From NCBI GenBank assembly GCA_021464525.1, contig JADRCO010000288.1:1-39122 (forward strand): 39,122 bases of DNA, written 5' to 3'. Within the stretch, counting starts at the first letter, position 1, and the number at the start of each line of letters is the position of its first letter. Below are positions 20,417-31,467 of the stretch, piece by piece. Made by a program: the position numbers and the translations under genes. Source of the DNA: Rhizophagus sp. LPA8_4_AMF (lineage: Eukaryota > Glomeromycota > Glomeromycetes > Glomerales > Glomeraceae). The notes beneath the pieces were generated by a model. That model was not told the DNA's origin. It was given only the letters and a program-made list of their open reading frames with translations, and made no database searches.

Positions 20417-23400
20417 TCAGAATCCAGCAATAACATCCTGACACCATGAGTTACTTTCAATTCTTTCTTGATATTTATTTCTAACTATAGAAATACGTTC
20501 TATTATTGATCGATAATCCATGAATTCAATGTTAGGAGTATTTGCTATTTCTTTCAGGAATTCTTCGATAATAGTGCTTCCTTCCTATAAATATAATAAT
20601 GATCATAATTATTTTGATGATATTTACAGAATATTTATTAGAATCTTTAGTATTATTACCTCGATTTCTTCTTTAGAAAACGTAGTTTTGCCGTCAATTT
20701 CCATCACGTTTTCATCTATTTAGAACAAATAATCAAATTTAATAACATATATTTTAAGCTAAATAACACGATTAGAATAAACTTACATTTAGTAACATCC
20801 TCCAATTGTTTCTCTTTTCTTCTCGCAAGCTATTTTTTAAAAAAATAAAATAATATATATTGTAAATATTGAAAACCGAGTATAATCGAAAATAACCGAA
20901 AATAAAAAGAGGAATTCTACTACCTTGACAACGGTATCAGGAAAATTTGCCAATTCTGCGACATGAATACCGAAACTCTCATCACAAACACCTAAATAGA
21001 ATTCAAGTAAGTATATTTCTTCGTTAAAATAACAACTGCAATACTTCTATGCGAACATTTCTTACCTTCTCTGACTTTGTACAATAATGTAATGTCTCGC
21101 CCACCTGAAGGGTTTACCCCAATATGCGCCGTAACATGTAAATTATATGCGTGAGGAACTTCTTCCGTTAATGCCGTCAATTCATGAAAATGCGTTGCAA
21201 ACATACAAAAACATCGAATTTTCTTCGAAATATATCTTTTTAATGAAAGTTAATTTAATAATTGTCCGGATTTTTTTTAAAAAAAAAAATTTCATAAATG
21301 AACAAACTCTGAAATCGCCCAAGCTAAACCAAATCCATCATAAGTACTAGTTCCTCTTCCAAGTTCGTCGATAATTATCAAAGAATTGGTCGTTGCAGTC
21401 TATATATCAATTATTGAAATTAAATATTTATAAATAGAATAAACTATATGACAAAACTAACCTTTATAATATTTGCTGTTTCTAACATTTCCGCCATAAA
21501 TGTAGATACACCTTTAAGTTGGCTATCACCAGCACCCACTCTTGCAAGGATACAATCAAATATACAAAGACTTGCTTCTGTACAAGGAACAAAACAACCA
21601 GTTTGTGCCATCAAAGCAATAACACCAATCTATATTGAAAGTAATTTAATTAATAATAGTTAAAATATTAGACATGATTATTACTGTTGTTAATTACTTG
21701 TCGGATATAGGTTGATTTCCCTCCCATATTTGGCCCAGTGATAATTAATAATTCTTTTTGATCTATAATAAAATTCAAAATTAAAATTACAAAATCGACA
21801 ATGTAAAATAGAAATAAATATTCACTTACCTCTTATTAAGCTAACATCGTTTGGTATAAACGAAACGTCATCTTGCACTTCTATACAAGGATGGCGAGCA
21901 TTTTTCAAGACAACGTTTCCTTCCCCTATATTAATAAAGTCAGATAAATATCTAAAAATTACAGAGATTTCGGGAGTTTGTGCGGTAAAATGTTACCTTT
22001 ATTATACATCTTGGGGCGAATGTATGGTATGGGTGCGTGAACCGCAACATGTGCATAACTATTATATAAGTAAGTAAATATGCGTAACAATAATTTTTCA
22101 ATTCACACATCGTTTCATACCTAACTATAACATCTAGATGAGCCATTAATCCATTCAAAGTTTCTAAAGCTGGACAATAGGATGCTATAAAAAACAAAGG
22201 TTTTTTTATTAATTTACTATATTCCAAATATTTTTTTAAGAAAAAGAATTGTTTACCTGCTATCTCAATTACTTCCTTAACTAATGTATTTTGCTCTTTC
22301 TCGTATAATCCTAAATTATCATGATACGATGTACTCAATTGTCTCAATTTATCTGTTGTAAAGTAAACACCACCACGCTGTGTAGAAAGTTCATGGTACT
22401 GTTTTTTCCCGCGAATACAAGTTGAATCCTTTTTTTCCATAAGAAAGGAAATTATAAATTAACTAAAGCAAAGTTTTAAGTACAATTATACAGAAAATCA
22501 TCATTAAATACATTTCGAGTAATTCTGAAACAATATCCATAAACGTTTTGTTTCTCAAGATGTAATTTTTTATCCGTATCCATGCAAAGATCTTCTCCGA
22601 CCTTAATATAGTACAAATCAGAATATTTAACAGTAATTTCAGTACGTGAAGTAAAATATAAAGAAATATTCACCTTCTCATGCTCTTCGTTAATTTTTTC
22701 TTTGACCCTATCAATTTTATTCTGGATTTCTTAAAAAAAAGAAAATATTATTAAACATCTACAATTTATCAACACATACATTTATTTATTAATACGAAAA
22801 TATACGTTTTAACTCTGAATTAAAATCAGCCTTAATCATAAATTGATGATGATCTGCAGCTTCCAAGTCAATTGTGGTTTCAACCATTTCTTGATATTTC
22901 TCAAGTTCACTGTAATGTTCCTACATACAAATGTTGAAATTAATTCCAAAAAATATTTATTCATTTTAAAGAATGAATATTTACTTTGAGTTTAGCATTA
23001 TATGTTTCCTCGATAAGTTCTTTGCTAGAATCATTCATAGAATCAAATAATTCTAGAGCTTCAATTAACTTGGGCAACTTTATTATTACTTGATAAACTC
23101 GTATAACGTCCTAAGAGTAAATTCATAAGTTAGTTATTAAGTCAAGAAAAATTATTGAGACGAACAAACCTGTAACGATGCTATTCTCTTTTGGAATCGT
23201 TTCGATAAGCGATGAAGATCAGGTATACTCTTCAAATGTTCTTCCTAAATAAATAAATTTTTACGGTTTATATAACTCGTTGGTTTTATCTATAACTATT
23301 TAAGTTTAACATACACGTAAAGATAACCTAAGTTCAGTATCTTCCGCTAAGATTTCTACCAATGAATGTCTTAATTCTGTGAGAATAAAAATATTAAGTT

Positions 23401-25334
23401 AAATGCAAACAAGCAAATAAATAAACATAAAATAAAAAATATATGATCATATTCATACCTATCTCTTTAATATTCATCAATGGTTGTTTCAGCCATTGGC
23501 ATAATAGTCTAGAACCCTGAGCAGTCTTACATTTATTTAAAAGACCAAACAAACTAGAATTCTTATTGGAGCCTAAAAAATTTATTAATAATTAATCAAT
23601 TAAGAAAGAAAAGAGAAATTAAAATACGTGAATACCTTCTTGTGGACTTTGCATTAAATTCAATGCCCTTAATGCTGAAACATCTAATTTCATATATTGT
23701 GACAAATCATGATGTCTCAGAATATAATGACCAAAATTACTTTCATCGGTCATAAGCTTTAAATTAGAAGGAAAAAATCATAATAAAGTGTTGTTAATTT
23801 CAAAATTGTAAAATTCGAAATAAGTGAAATAAGTTATTTCACAAATTACCGATAGGTATTTAATGAGACTTGCGCAAGCAGTCATAGCATGCTTCATTTC
23901 AAATTCAGCTGAATAAGAACAAATTAAATTAAATTATTACGAAGTTATAAATAGAATTTTCATACAAAAAAACGTGAAACTAACGAAGAGTCGCCACAGA
24001 TACATCATCACCCAACAAACGGTTAAGATCTTGTTCAATATTCTTGATTGCAAAATCGCCTGGTAATAAATGAAAATAAGTATTCTATGAGAACTATAAT
24101 AAACAAAAGTTCTTAATTGGAAATGTCTCAAATATAATTACTTTTTTTGCGCTCAGTGATAACGATGTCAAATTTTTCAATGATATCCCTTAATTTCGAT
24201 AAATCATAATCTTTACGTGACTCATCTGCTGGAATAACACATTCTTTCACTCCAAGTTGAGCAAGTAAAGACTAAAACATTAATTAAAATACACTATTAA
24301 AAATATGAAAAGAAAAAAAGAATTGCGTTTCATAAGAATTAAATGGTATACCTCAAAATTTGAAAACAATTCATTATCAATAAATTCTGATACGCCTAAT
24401 TCTCTTATTGTTGTATCAGCAAATGAAACTCCAACCATTCTTTGATCGCCTCGTATTCCCAATTTAACTGATAATACTATAGGTGAGGCTGAAATTTCAA
24501 CGGTAGAAAACAAATGATCTTCAAATGCCTGAATGTTTCCTGGAGAGGCCTATAATAATAATTTGTTCATTTCATTTTAATTAATGATCTAGAAATGATA
24601 TAATGATAAAAAAATGATAAAATAATCAATCGTACACTTTTGACTAATTTCCATAAACCCTTTGATCCTTGAGCCCAAATCTCAATTTTCAATTGTTTAT
24701 TTAATAATGCATCACGTAAAAATGTGTCACATGTTAAACGTGATAATGTACAACTGGGAACTTTATTTTTACCTATATTGATGTTAACAAGATTAAATAA
24801 AAAATCAAAGTAAATTGATTGCATAATAATTGCACATACCCAAATATCTAATCACGGAGGAAGTATTATAGATATTTTGTGCAATATATAAAGCATCATC
24901 TTCATGGACACTATAATAATCCTATATTTAAATTAAAAAATATATATATTATATGAAAATATTTCACAAAAAGATTTATTTGTAATAAATCATAGACAAC
25001 CAACCCCATTACTTCTCTCAAATAATCGGATAGTATTACTCGATTTCTATTATTAAATGGATAATTAATTTGATTATTCGATTTTATGACTAAATTTATA
25101 CTTAAAAATTTGATAAACCGATATATAACCTGCGGAAGTCCATTTATAAAGGCAAAAAAACCTTGCTCGCCTTGCTTGCTTTCTGTATAAAAAAACAAGA
25201 AAGATATGCTTCTATTTTTATGATTTCTTTTTTGATGATACAATGTTTATATAAAATATATATTTCCACTATTAAAAAACATTTCATTACTAACCAAACG
25301 TTAAATCCGGTCTATCTTTTATGAGATTTGCCAT
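20417..25334 (-). CDS. MSH2: DNA mismatch repair protein MSH2
   Basis: MSH2 pairs with MSH6 or MSH3 to recognise mismatches and small loops in the nucleus. About twenty small exons join from ATG at 25334 ([13 protein letters not shown]) to TGA at 20417 (QDVIAGF), spanning 4.9 kb. The N-terminal mismatch-binding domain starts with [11 protein letters not shown] and [18 protein letters not shown]. The connector and lever domains follow, with [17 protein letters not shown] and [15 protein letters not shown]. The ATPase shows Walker [14 protein letters not shown] (near 21715-21755) and Walker [18 protein letters not shown], then [13 protein letters not shown] followed each splice through these blocks without finding a frameshift. 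Some donors are weak (GTTGGT, GTTTGT). Two ACGCGT boxes lie 33 and 57 bp upstream of the ATG. Confidence 0.96.
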
Positions 25335-25366
25335 ATTTTTATTAAATTGATAAATCACAAAAGTTT

Positions 25367-25372
25367 ACGCGT
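25367..25372. promoter_or_regulatory. ACGCGT (MluI cell-cycle box) upstream of MSH2
   Basis: A perfect MCB hexamer, 33 bp upstream of the MSH2 ATG. In yeasts this is the MBF site of S-phase genes. Confidence 0.5.
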
Positions 25373-25390
25373 AGAAAGAAAGTTAACATG

Positions 25391-25396
25391 ACGCGT
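25391..25396. promoter_or_regulatory. Second ACGCGT (MluI cell-cycle box) upstream of MSH2
   Basis: A second perfect MCB hexamer 57 bp upstream of the MSH2 ATG, 24 bp from the first. Paired MCBs are typical of MBF-regulated promoters. Confidence 0.5.
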
Positions 25397-25538
25397 TAAG
25401 TGATTGACAGATTGATTTAATCTAATATTTTGTGTAACGTATAAATTGAATATCGGAATTCAAACCATCTCATTCAATGTTAAAATAATCATTAAACAAG
25501 AAACTTTAATATTCCAAATTATACTCTACATGCGGAGC

Positions 25539-25546
25539 TCACGTGA
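25539..25546. promoter_or_regulatory. TCACGTGA palindrome (E-box/Cbf1-type) in MSH2/H2A.Z promoter
   Basis: A perfect 8-bp palindrome holding the CACGTG bHLH core. A related TCACGTGG lies at 25687-25694 in the same region. Confidence 0.35.
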
Positions 25547-26085
25547 TCTTTAGAAATTTCAAAGATACATGAAATTGACTCAATGATTGTAGAGACGAAG
25601 AAAAGGAATGTTATTTCCAAAAAATTTATTGACTTGGTTGTATTATGGGATAAAGCTGCGGAATGAATTATGTTTTAAGATCGATCACGTGGTTTGTTTC
25701 AGTGCTAAATGACCAGCATTATAAATTGATCGACATAATTTGCTAACCCTTGGTCCGACTCAACGTGACATTTTTTTGCTGCAAATACGCTATGAAAATC
25801 GGTAGTACAACTTTCCATAATCGACAAAAACGTCAGTAACTTTAACCCAAAAATGGGAAAAATACATCCAAAATTTTTATATATATTAAACTTTAATGCT
25901 TAAATAATTTATGGACAACTGATCCTTTCAATTCAACAATTTTTTTTTCTCCCTTGTTTTTTTTAGCCTACACCTCCCTTGTAAAAAAAAACGTTTTTTT
26001 CTTTCGCGGTATTAGGACCAAATCACTCATCGATTTTTTTCAGTTATTCTTTGGAGTTATCAACTTTAAAAGATAGTTTATAAAC

Positions 26086-27124
26086 ATGGTAGGTTACTTT
26101 TAACGTATTTTTTTTTTTTGTCACGTGAACAAGTTGTTCTTCGTGGTTCATGTTTTGCTTTTGTTCGTATATATAAAGTATATTTTTGATGTTCCTTTAT
26201 TTTTTTAAAATACTTTCTCTATATACTTTGATAAAAACCGCGTTTTTTTATTAAATATTCAGTTACTTCTTAAATGTAAAAAAAAACTCATCTTTAGTCG
26301 CGTTGATTTTTTTTCTTTTTCTAGTTTTGTATTGTTTATTTTAACCAAATATGTAAATAAATCAGTGAACAAAATAAATAATAAAAATTACTTCTAATAA
26401 TAAACTTTCTTATTACTTCACAAATAAGGCTACTGGTACTAAAGCACCTTTTGGCGCACCAACTGCTGAAAATGGTGCTTCTGGAAATACTGGAACCGCT
26501 GGAAACGCAGAAAACTCTAACCACCAACAAAAAACCGAGAGACCTCCTGTCGTGTCCAGGTCACAGAGAGCCGGCTTGCAGGTAAAAAATTTATATTTAT
26601 TGAGATTATACACTTTTTTGTAATCTTTCATTTTACCTAAAAACTGTAATATAATATAATAATTCTGTTCAATTTTACGTTATGTAATGATTATATTACT
26701 GCGGCACAATGATCTAACTCAAAATGTTTTATAATAGTTTCCTGTTGGCCGTGTTCATCGTTATTTGAAAAAAAGAACCTTAAATAATGCCAGAGTTGGT
26801 GCCAAAGCAGGAGTCTATTTAGCAGCTATTTTAGAATATCTTACAGCTGAAGTACTTGAACTGGCAGGAAATGCTTCAAAGGATCTCAAAGTGAAAAGAA
26901 TTACACCTCGTCATCTACAGCTTGCAATTCGAGGTGATGAAGAACTTGACACACTGATTCGAGCTACAATTGCCGGTGGTGGTGTATTGCCGGTAAGCTT
27001 ATGATTTTTAATATCCTAGGAAGCTTTTTAACATCCTATGTTAACCTTTTTCTTTCTTTCTTTCCAGCATATTCATAAAAATCTTCTTAATAAATCAAAT
27101 CAAAAGTCAAAAAAGTCATCATAA
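26086..27124 (+). CDS. HTZ1: Histone variant H2A.Z
   Basis: H2A.Z replaces H2A in nucleosomes, notably around promoters. Four exons join: 26086-26088 (ATG alone), 26429-26581, 26738-26992 and 27068-27124, about 155 residues. The core is plainly H2A.Z rather than canonical H2[53 protein letters not shown] (acidic patch) and GGGVLPHIHKNLL. The short Lys/Ser tail [11 protein letters not shown] ends it. The N-terminal tail is odd: about 43 residues rich in Gly, Ala, Asn and Thr with only two lysines (K6 and K36), whereas the usual H2A.Z tail is short and lysine-rich and is acetylated. The ATG-only exon is inferred from an ATG directly before GTAGGT and the lack of any other in-frame start. Confidence 0.92.
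26121..26128. promoter_or_regulatory. TCACGTGA palindrome in H2A.Z first intron
   Basis: The same octamer as at 25539 and 28790, 33 bp downstream of the inferred H2A.Z ATG, within intron 1. Confidence 0.3.
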
Positions 27125-27702
27125 ATCATTAAAGATAGTATATGCTACAGGATCCAGAATGTAAATATTTTGACCTCTTGAACTACCCTCTCTTGTTTAA
27201 TATAATTAATACGTTAATTTTTCTAGTATTAGGTAGTTGATCGGAATATTAGACAGAAAGTTAATAAATCCTCGGATGCGGTTAACGTTGAAATTGCACT
27301 TTATTGCTATTCTTTTAATATTTTGTCTATTATAATGTTTTTGCAATAAGTGCTTACGATCCCCGTATTATGGATTTCTTTTTTTTTCATTAAAGAAATA
27401 AATAAATACAAAATATCATTTTGTATTTTCTTTTTTTTTTTTAAGGGTAAAAAAAAAAAAAAATTTTATGAAATTAAAATTCGAGATAAGAGGAGGAAAG
27501 TGAAATTTAATTTGTATTTAATTTCCAATTTCATTCCGCTAAAAAAAAATATTTTTTAACAAATATAAATAAATTGTTTAGTTGACTGATCTACAGAAGT
27601 TTTGTTATATTTATTAATATTTTTAATTTAATTAAGAAACTACAAAGGGAAAAAATAATGACATTACAAAAGCCAAACCAATCTATCCTGTAATAATTTC
27701 TA
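27125..27702. other. Intergenic between convergent H2A.Z and TRS33
   Basis: This holds the 3' flanks of both genes. Long A and T runs occur near 27370-27465. The plus-strand frame at 27350-27559 is Lys/Phe-rich noise from those runs and is not called a gene. Confidence 0.6.
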
Positions 27703-28608
27703 TTATGATTTTGCAATTTTGATTTGGAATGAACCTATAAAGATGAAAATTCAAAATTAGTAATTTGTCTTAAAAAAAATAAATCCAATCCAAATAAATT
27801 ACATTGTGGTAAAGAGTTTGTCTCTGCAATGACTACGCTGACAACACCCAAATTAGCCAAAGCCCCTCTAATTAATCCACATGGAAACCAAAGATACTAT
27901 AAAAAAATGAATAAATTTAACATATTAAACTATTATTATTATAATAAATAAAATAAAAAAATTTTATTATGTTACCGGAACTGCTTTCTTAGCCGCAGCT
28001 TCGCTACCAGATTCAGTCGACATTCTAAGAAACCATCTAAAACCATTATCTTGAAGTACATAAACTCCCTAAATAAAAGAATTTATAAATTTAAATAAAC
28101 AAATATAAATGAATTAATGTATGCATAAAAAAGGCTCTCACTCTATGATTAGTTTTCAAGTTATCAATTTGTTTTTTAAAAATTATAGACCATAGATCTT
28201 TACAGATAAATTTTACAACATCGAGTGTATCAACGAATCTAGGGCGATCTCTAGTAAACCTATTATATAAAAATAAATTAACCCAAAATTTAAACTATAT
28301 ATATTAATTTATGCGCTTTACCTTTCAACTAAACTTTGTCCAACTTGATAACCCAACATTTCTAATTTATAATAAACGGCTTCTTTATCATTTTCTGAAT
28401 CGACAGTAGTTCTATACATTAAATCTACCATTTCCATAATAAGAAACTCTAAACAACTCTCATTAACATGTGCAGGTTTTAAATTAACACTTATATTTCC
28501 ACCACCAGAGCCTCCTATATTTGAGGTTGAACTTTGTACTTCATCTCCTGAGGCTAATGAAGTGAAAAATGGTGTTATGGCTGAGGAAGCTGTTTGAAGT
28601 ACAGACAT
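27703..28608 (-). CDS. TRS33: TRAPP complex subunit Trs33/TRAPPC6
   Basis: Trs33 (TRAPPC6) is a Bet3-family subunit of the TRAPP complexes, Rab GEFs acting at the Golgi. Exons join from ATG at 28608 ([15 protein letters not shown]) to TAA at 27703, about 200 residues. The family body is clear: [13 protein letters not shown], the signature [71 protein letters not shown] and SLPQCSFQIKI. The N-terminus has an extra Ser/Gly-rich stretch ([16 protein letters not shown]) of about 45 residues before the first helix, a low-complexity extension. A TCACGTGA lies 182 bp upstream of the start, in the 201-bp gap to ERO1. Confidence 0.93.
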
Positions 28609-28789
28609 TTCTATTTATGATTTTTTTATTTTAAGAAAAAACTTTATTGTAAATATATTGAACGTGATTAATGAGACCTGACAATGCGTAAAAAAAAAAT
28701 TCGTGAACTGAAGCGAAAATTTTTTGAAATTCGAAAACCGGTGATAAATGTTTATAATGTAGTACAGATACTAATTTGTATTAGTTAAA

Positions 28790-28797
28790 TCACGTGA
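28790..28797. promoter_or_regulatory. TCACGTGA palindrome upstream of TRS33
   Basis: A CACGTG-core palindrome in the short gap between the ERO1 stop and the TRS33 start. Function is unknown. Confidence 0.35.
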
Positions 28798-28809
28798 ATT
28801 AAATTTTTA

Positions 28810-31115
28810 TTATGAAGTAATTGATTTTAAAAGTACTGGAACCGGAATATTCCAATATTCCAATTGTTGTATGATTGTTTGATAAAAATTTATAACGCAT
28901 GAAGATAATATGTTTTTAGTAGAAATTATCGCTTTGATTATGAACTGATATTCTTCAGACAATGAGTCTACTTGTCGGTTTGTAGTGTTTTTCGTGGTTG
29001 AAGATTCGTGAGATTTTGTGTCGGTTTCGATCTAAAGAATTTTTTTTATTTTAAAAGTTCTAAAACTTTATAAGAAAAAAAAAAATAACTTTAAATAGAT
29101 ACGAACCTCGAGTTTAGATGACTCTTCATTATTTATCTGCTTATCATTATCGCGTATACTTTCTTGATAAGTATGTCTGAAACGTTCAATAGCACTCAAA
29201 CTTTCTGAAACTCGATTAAACGTATTGAAAAGCGCGACGATTTCTGTACGCGTCAATAGGTTGGGGTTTACTTTTGGACTATAGTAAAGTAAAATTATAT
29301 TAGAATTACATTTATTATTGTCGACATATTTTGATGTTAAAAAAAATTTACTTTAAATACTCGTCATCATAAGAAAATAGAACTTTCAAAGCTGTTCCGA
29401 GTCCAGAAATTTGTAATTTACCCCATAATCGACATTTGTCGCATCCAACACAATCCATTATACGTGACACATTTCTAAATCTGGCTTTGAATTCTTCTTT
29501 TAATAATCGTGATTCAGGGGAAGCAAACATTTGTTTTTCATCAAATGTTTCTGGACATGACCTTGCCACGTTTAAAAGTTCACTAACCATTGCCTTAACC
29601 TGTAAATCTTGATTCTTGTCTCCGGTACAGAATTCATAACCATTGAGGTAATCTGCTGCTTTTGATATAGCTCTTAGAAGTACGATATAATTAAAGTATA
29701 CATTTTGAAGACGTTCGGGATGTGAGGCAACACGAGTGATGAAACATTCAAGATTTGGTCCCTATTTTTTAAAAAAAAATCGATAATAAAGAAATGTAAA
29801 TCATAAATATAAATAACATTCTAAATATTTACCCATTGACCAGTGGTTTGATTTAAATATTCATTGCAAATATGAATTGATATTGAAGAATGTAATCCTA
29901 AAATAAAGTATTTAGGATTTGAATAATTTGAATAAGTTATAGGCGATCCTATTTCTAGAGAACTGCAGTACATAATAACGTACCGGATATTAAACGATAA
30001 TATACTCGCTTTTCGAAACAAACTTCTTCATTATCGGTCGTGTCACTTCTTCGTGCTACATTCTGAAGAATATTACCTAGCTGATTCTTATTCGTCGAAG
30101 ATGAAGCGAAATGATTATTGTTTATAGGATCAATACGAGGAATAATATTAAAACAATTTTCTTCATATATAGATTTCCATACGCGGCTAGCTGACGCTCC
30201 AGCGTAACCGGTAAATCGTTCAGGGTTATCAAGAAGATTAACAAACACACCCTCTATAAATCATTGAAAATTATATTAATTCCACCCTGAATTATGCAAT
30301 AGAAATTAAATTTTATTTTGATATTAACACTTACCAGAATCCGCTTCGTCTTCAACAACACAGAAATCTTGGTCAGTGTATTCACATTTTTTAAATGGTT
30401 GGAAAAACTAAAATAAAGTTTTTTTATTGAAACAAGAAAAAATAAATAAAAAATAATAGAATACAATTACACTTACTGTACCGGCTTGCGAAGTTTGTAA
30501 CGCGCCGAGAACGTCACTCCGCCACATTTTGGGTACATTGGACTGTTATTAATGCAATACGCATAAATTAAATCAGTTGATCGAAAAAAATGAGAAATAA
30601 TACATAAATTTTATACCTCATCCGTTGTTTCGACTGCACATGCTTGATTTACACACATACCATACTCTTTCCAAAACGGACATTCTTTATATAATTTTAA
30701 CTATCACCATAAATTTGTTAATAATAATCCTTGCCGAATATAACCGGTTGTAATTTTGCTAACCTTGTAGTATTTAAAAAAGTTTGTCTTAGACAGTTCG
30801 CGTAATCGTGGAGTTAAATCATTATTTATTTTTTCTACAGTCTCGAAATCGCAGCAAGCATCACTTATCATACCTGAAGGCTATAAAAATTTGATAAAAT
30901 GATTAATTATGTTCCAACATTTAACAACCGAGAGACTCGTCTATTTTCTTGATACTAACAATGCAATAATTTTGATCAACAGTTTTGTCCAGCAAAATTT
31001 CCACTCGCGATTGTTCTAAAGGCGATTTTAAAGCTAGGATAGAATCTCGTATTGAAAATAACAAAGGGGATGCTATTGTAAATAATAGAAGTAGAATGAA
31101 TTGCGAACTTCGCAT
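28810..31115 (-). CDS. ERO1: ER oxidoreductin Ero1
   Basis: Ero1 is the FAD-dependent oxidase that reoxidises protein disulfide isomerase in the ER. Exons join from ATG at 31115 to TAA at 28810. A hydrophobic signal peptide opens the protein (MRSSQFILLLLFTIASPLLF). Then come DACCDFETVEKIN, ECPFWKEYGMCVNQACAVE (the shuttle-disulfide region with a CxxxxC spacing), MWRSDVLGAL, the FAD-region VNLLDNPERFTGYAG and ASRVWKSIYEENCF, and the active-site motif CVGCDKCRLWGKLQ (CxxCxxC). The C-terminal tail IPVPVLLKS lacks an obvious KDEL-type retrieval signal. The first intron joins SL to GMISDACC. It shares a 352-bp divergent promoter with the KNL2-like gene. Confidence 0.94.
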
Positions 31116-31467
31116 ATTTGTAAAAAAGAAAAATGTATATAATGATATATTAAGTGTGTGAAATGTTTAAAATGCTAAATGAAAGATGCTCGAGTTGGAC
31201 TTAGGCCTTTAGAACATATTTATAGTTTTTCAAATATGGAAAATCCTCATTTATATAATCACCAGTTTTAAAATCATGCTATATTATTAGCTATATTAGT
31301 GCTATACTGTATTATTAATATGGTGTATGTCAATTAATGATTGGTTGCATGAAAAAATGACGTGTGTTACTTATTTGTGAAACTGTCAATCACCTTGATA
31401 ATCGAAAAACTGACCATAAAATTCTGGGAACGAACAGTTTAATTTACTACAGTGAAATTTTGTAAAC
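31116..31467. promoter_or_regulatory. Divergent promoter region between ERO1 and KNL2-like gene
   Basis: 352 bp between opposing starts. No ACGCGT box was found. The left edge is T-rich or mixed and I see no further named motif. Confidence 0.5.

Larger units (their letters stand above)
25335..26085. promoter_or_regulatory. Divergent promoter region between MSH2 and H2A.Z
   Basis: The region carries two ACGCGT boxes near MSH2 (25367-25372, 25391-25396), a TCACGTGA at 25539-25546 and a TCACGTGG at 25687-25694. T-rich tracts lie near the H2A.Z start. No coding sequence is recognised. Confidence 0.6.

Noticed and set aside
27350..27559. 69-residue plus-strand open frame
   Set aside because: Lys/Phe-rich translation of homopolymer runs downstream of H2A.Z.
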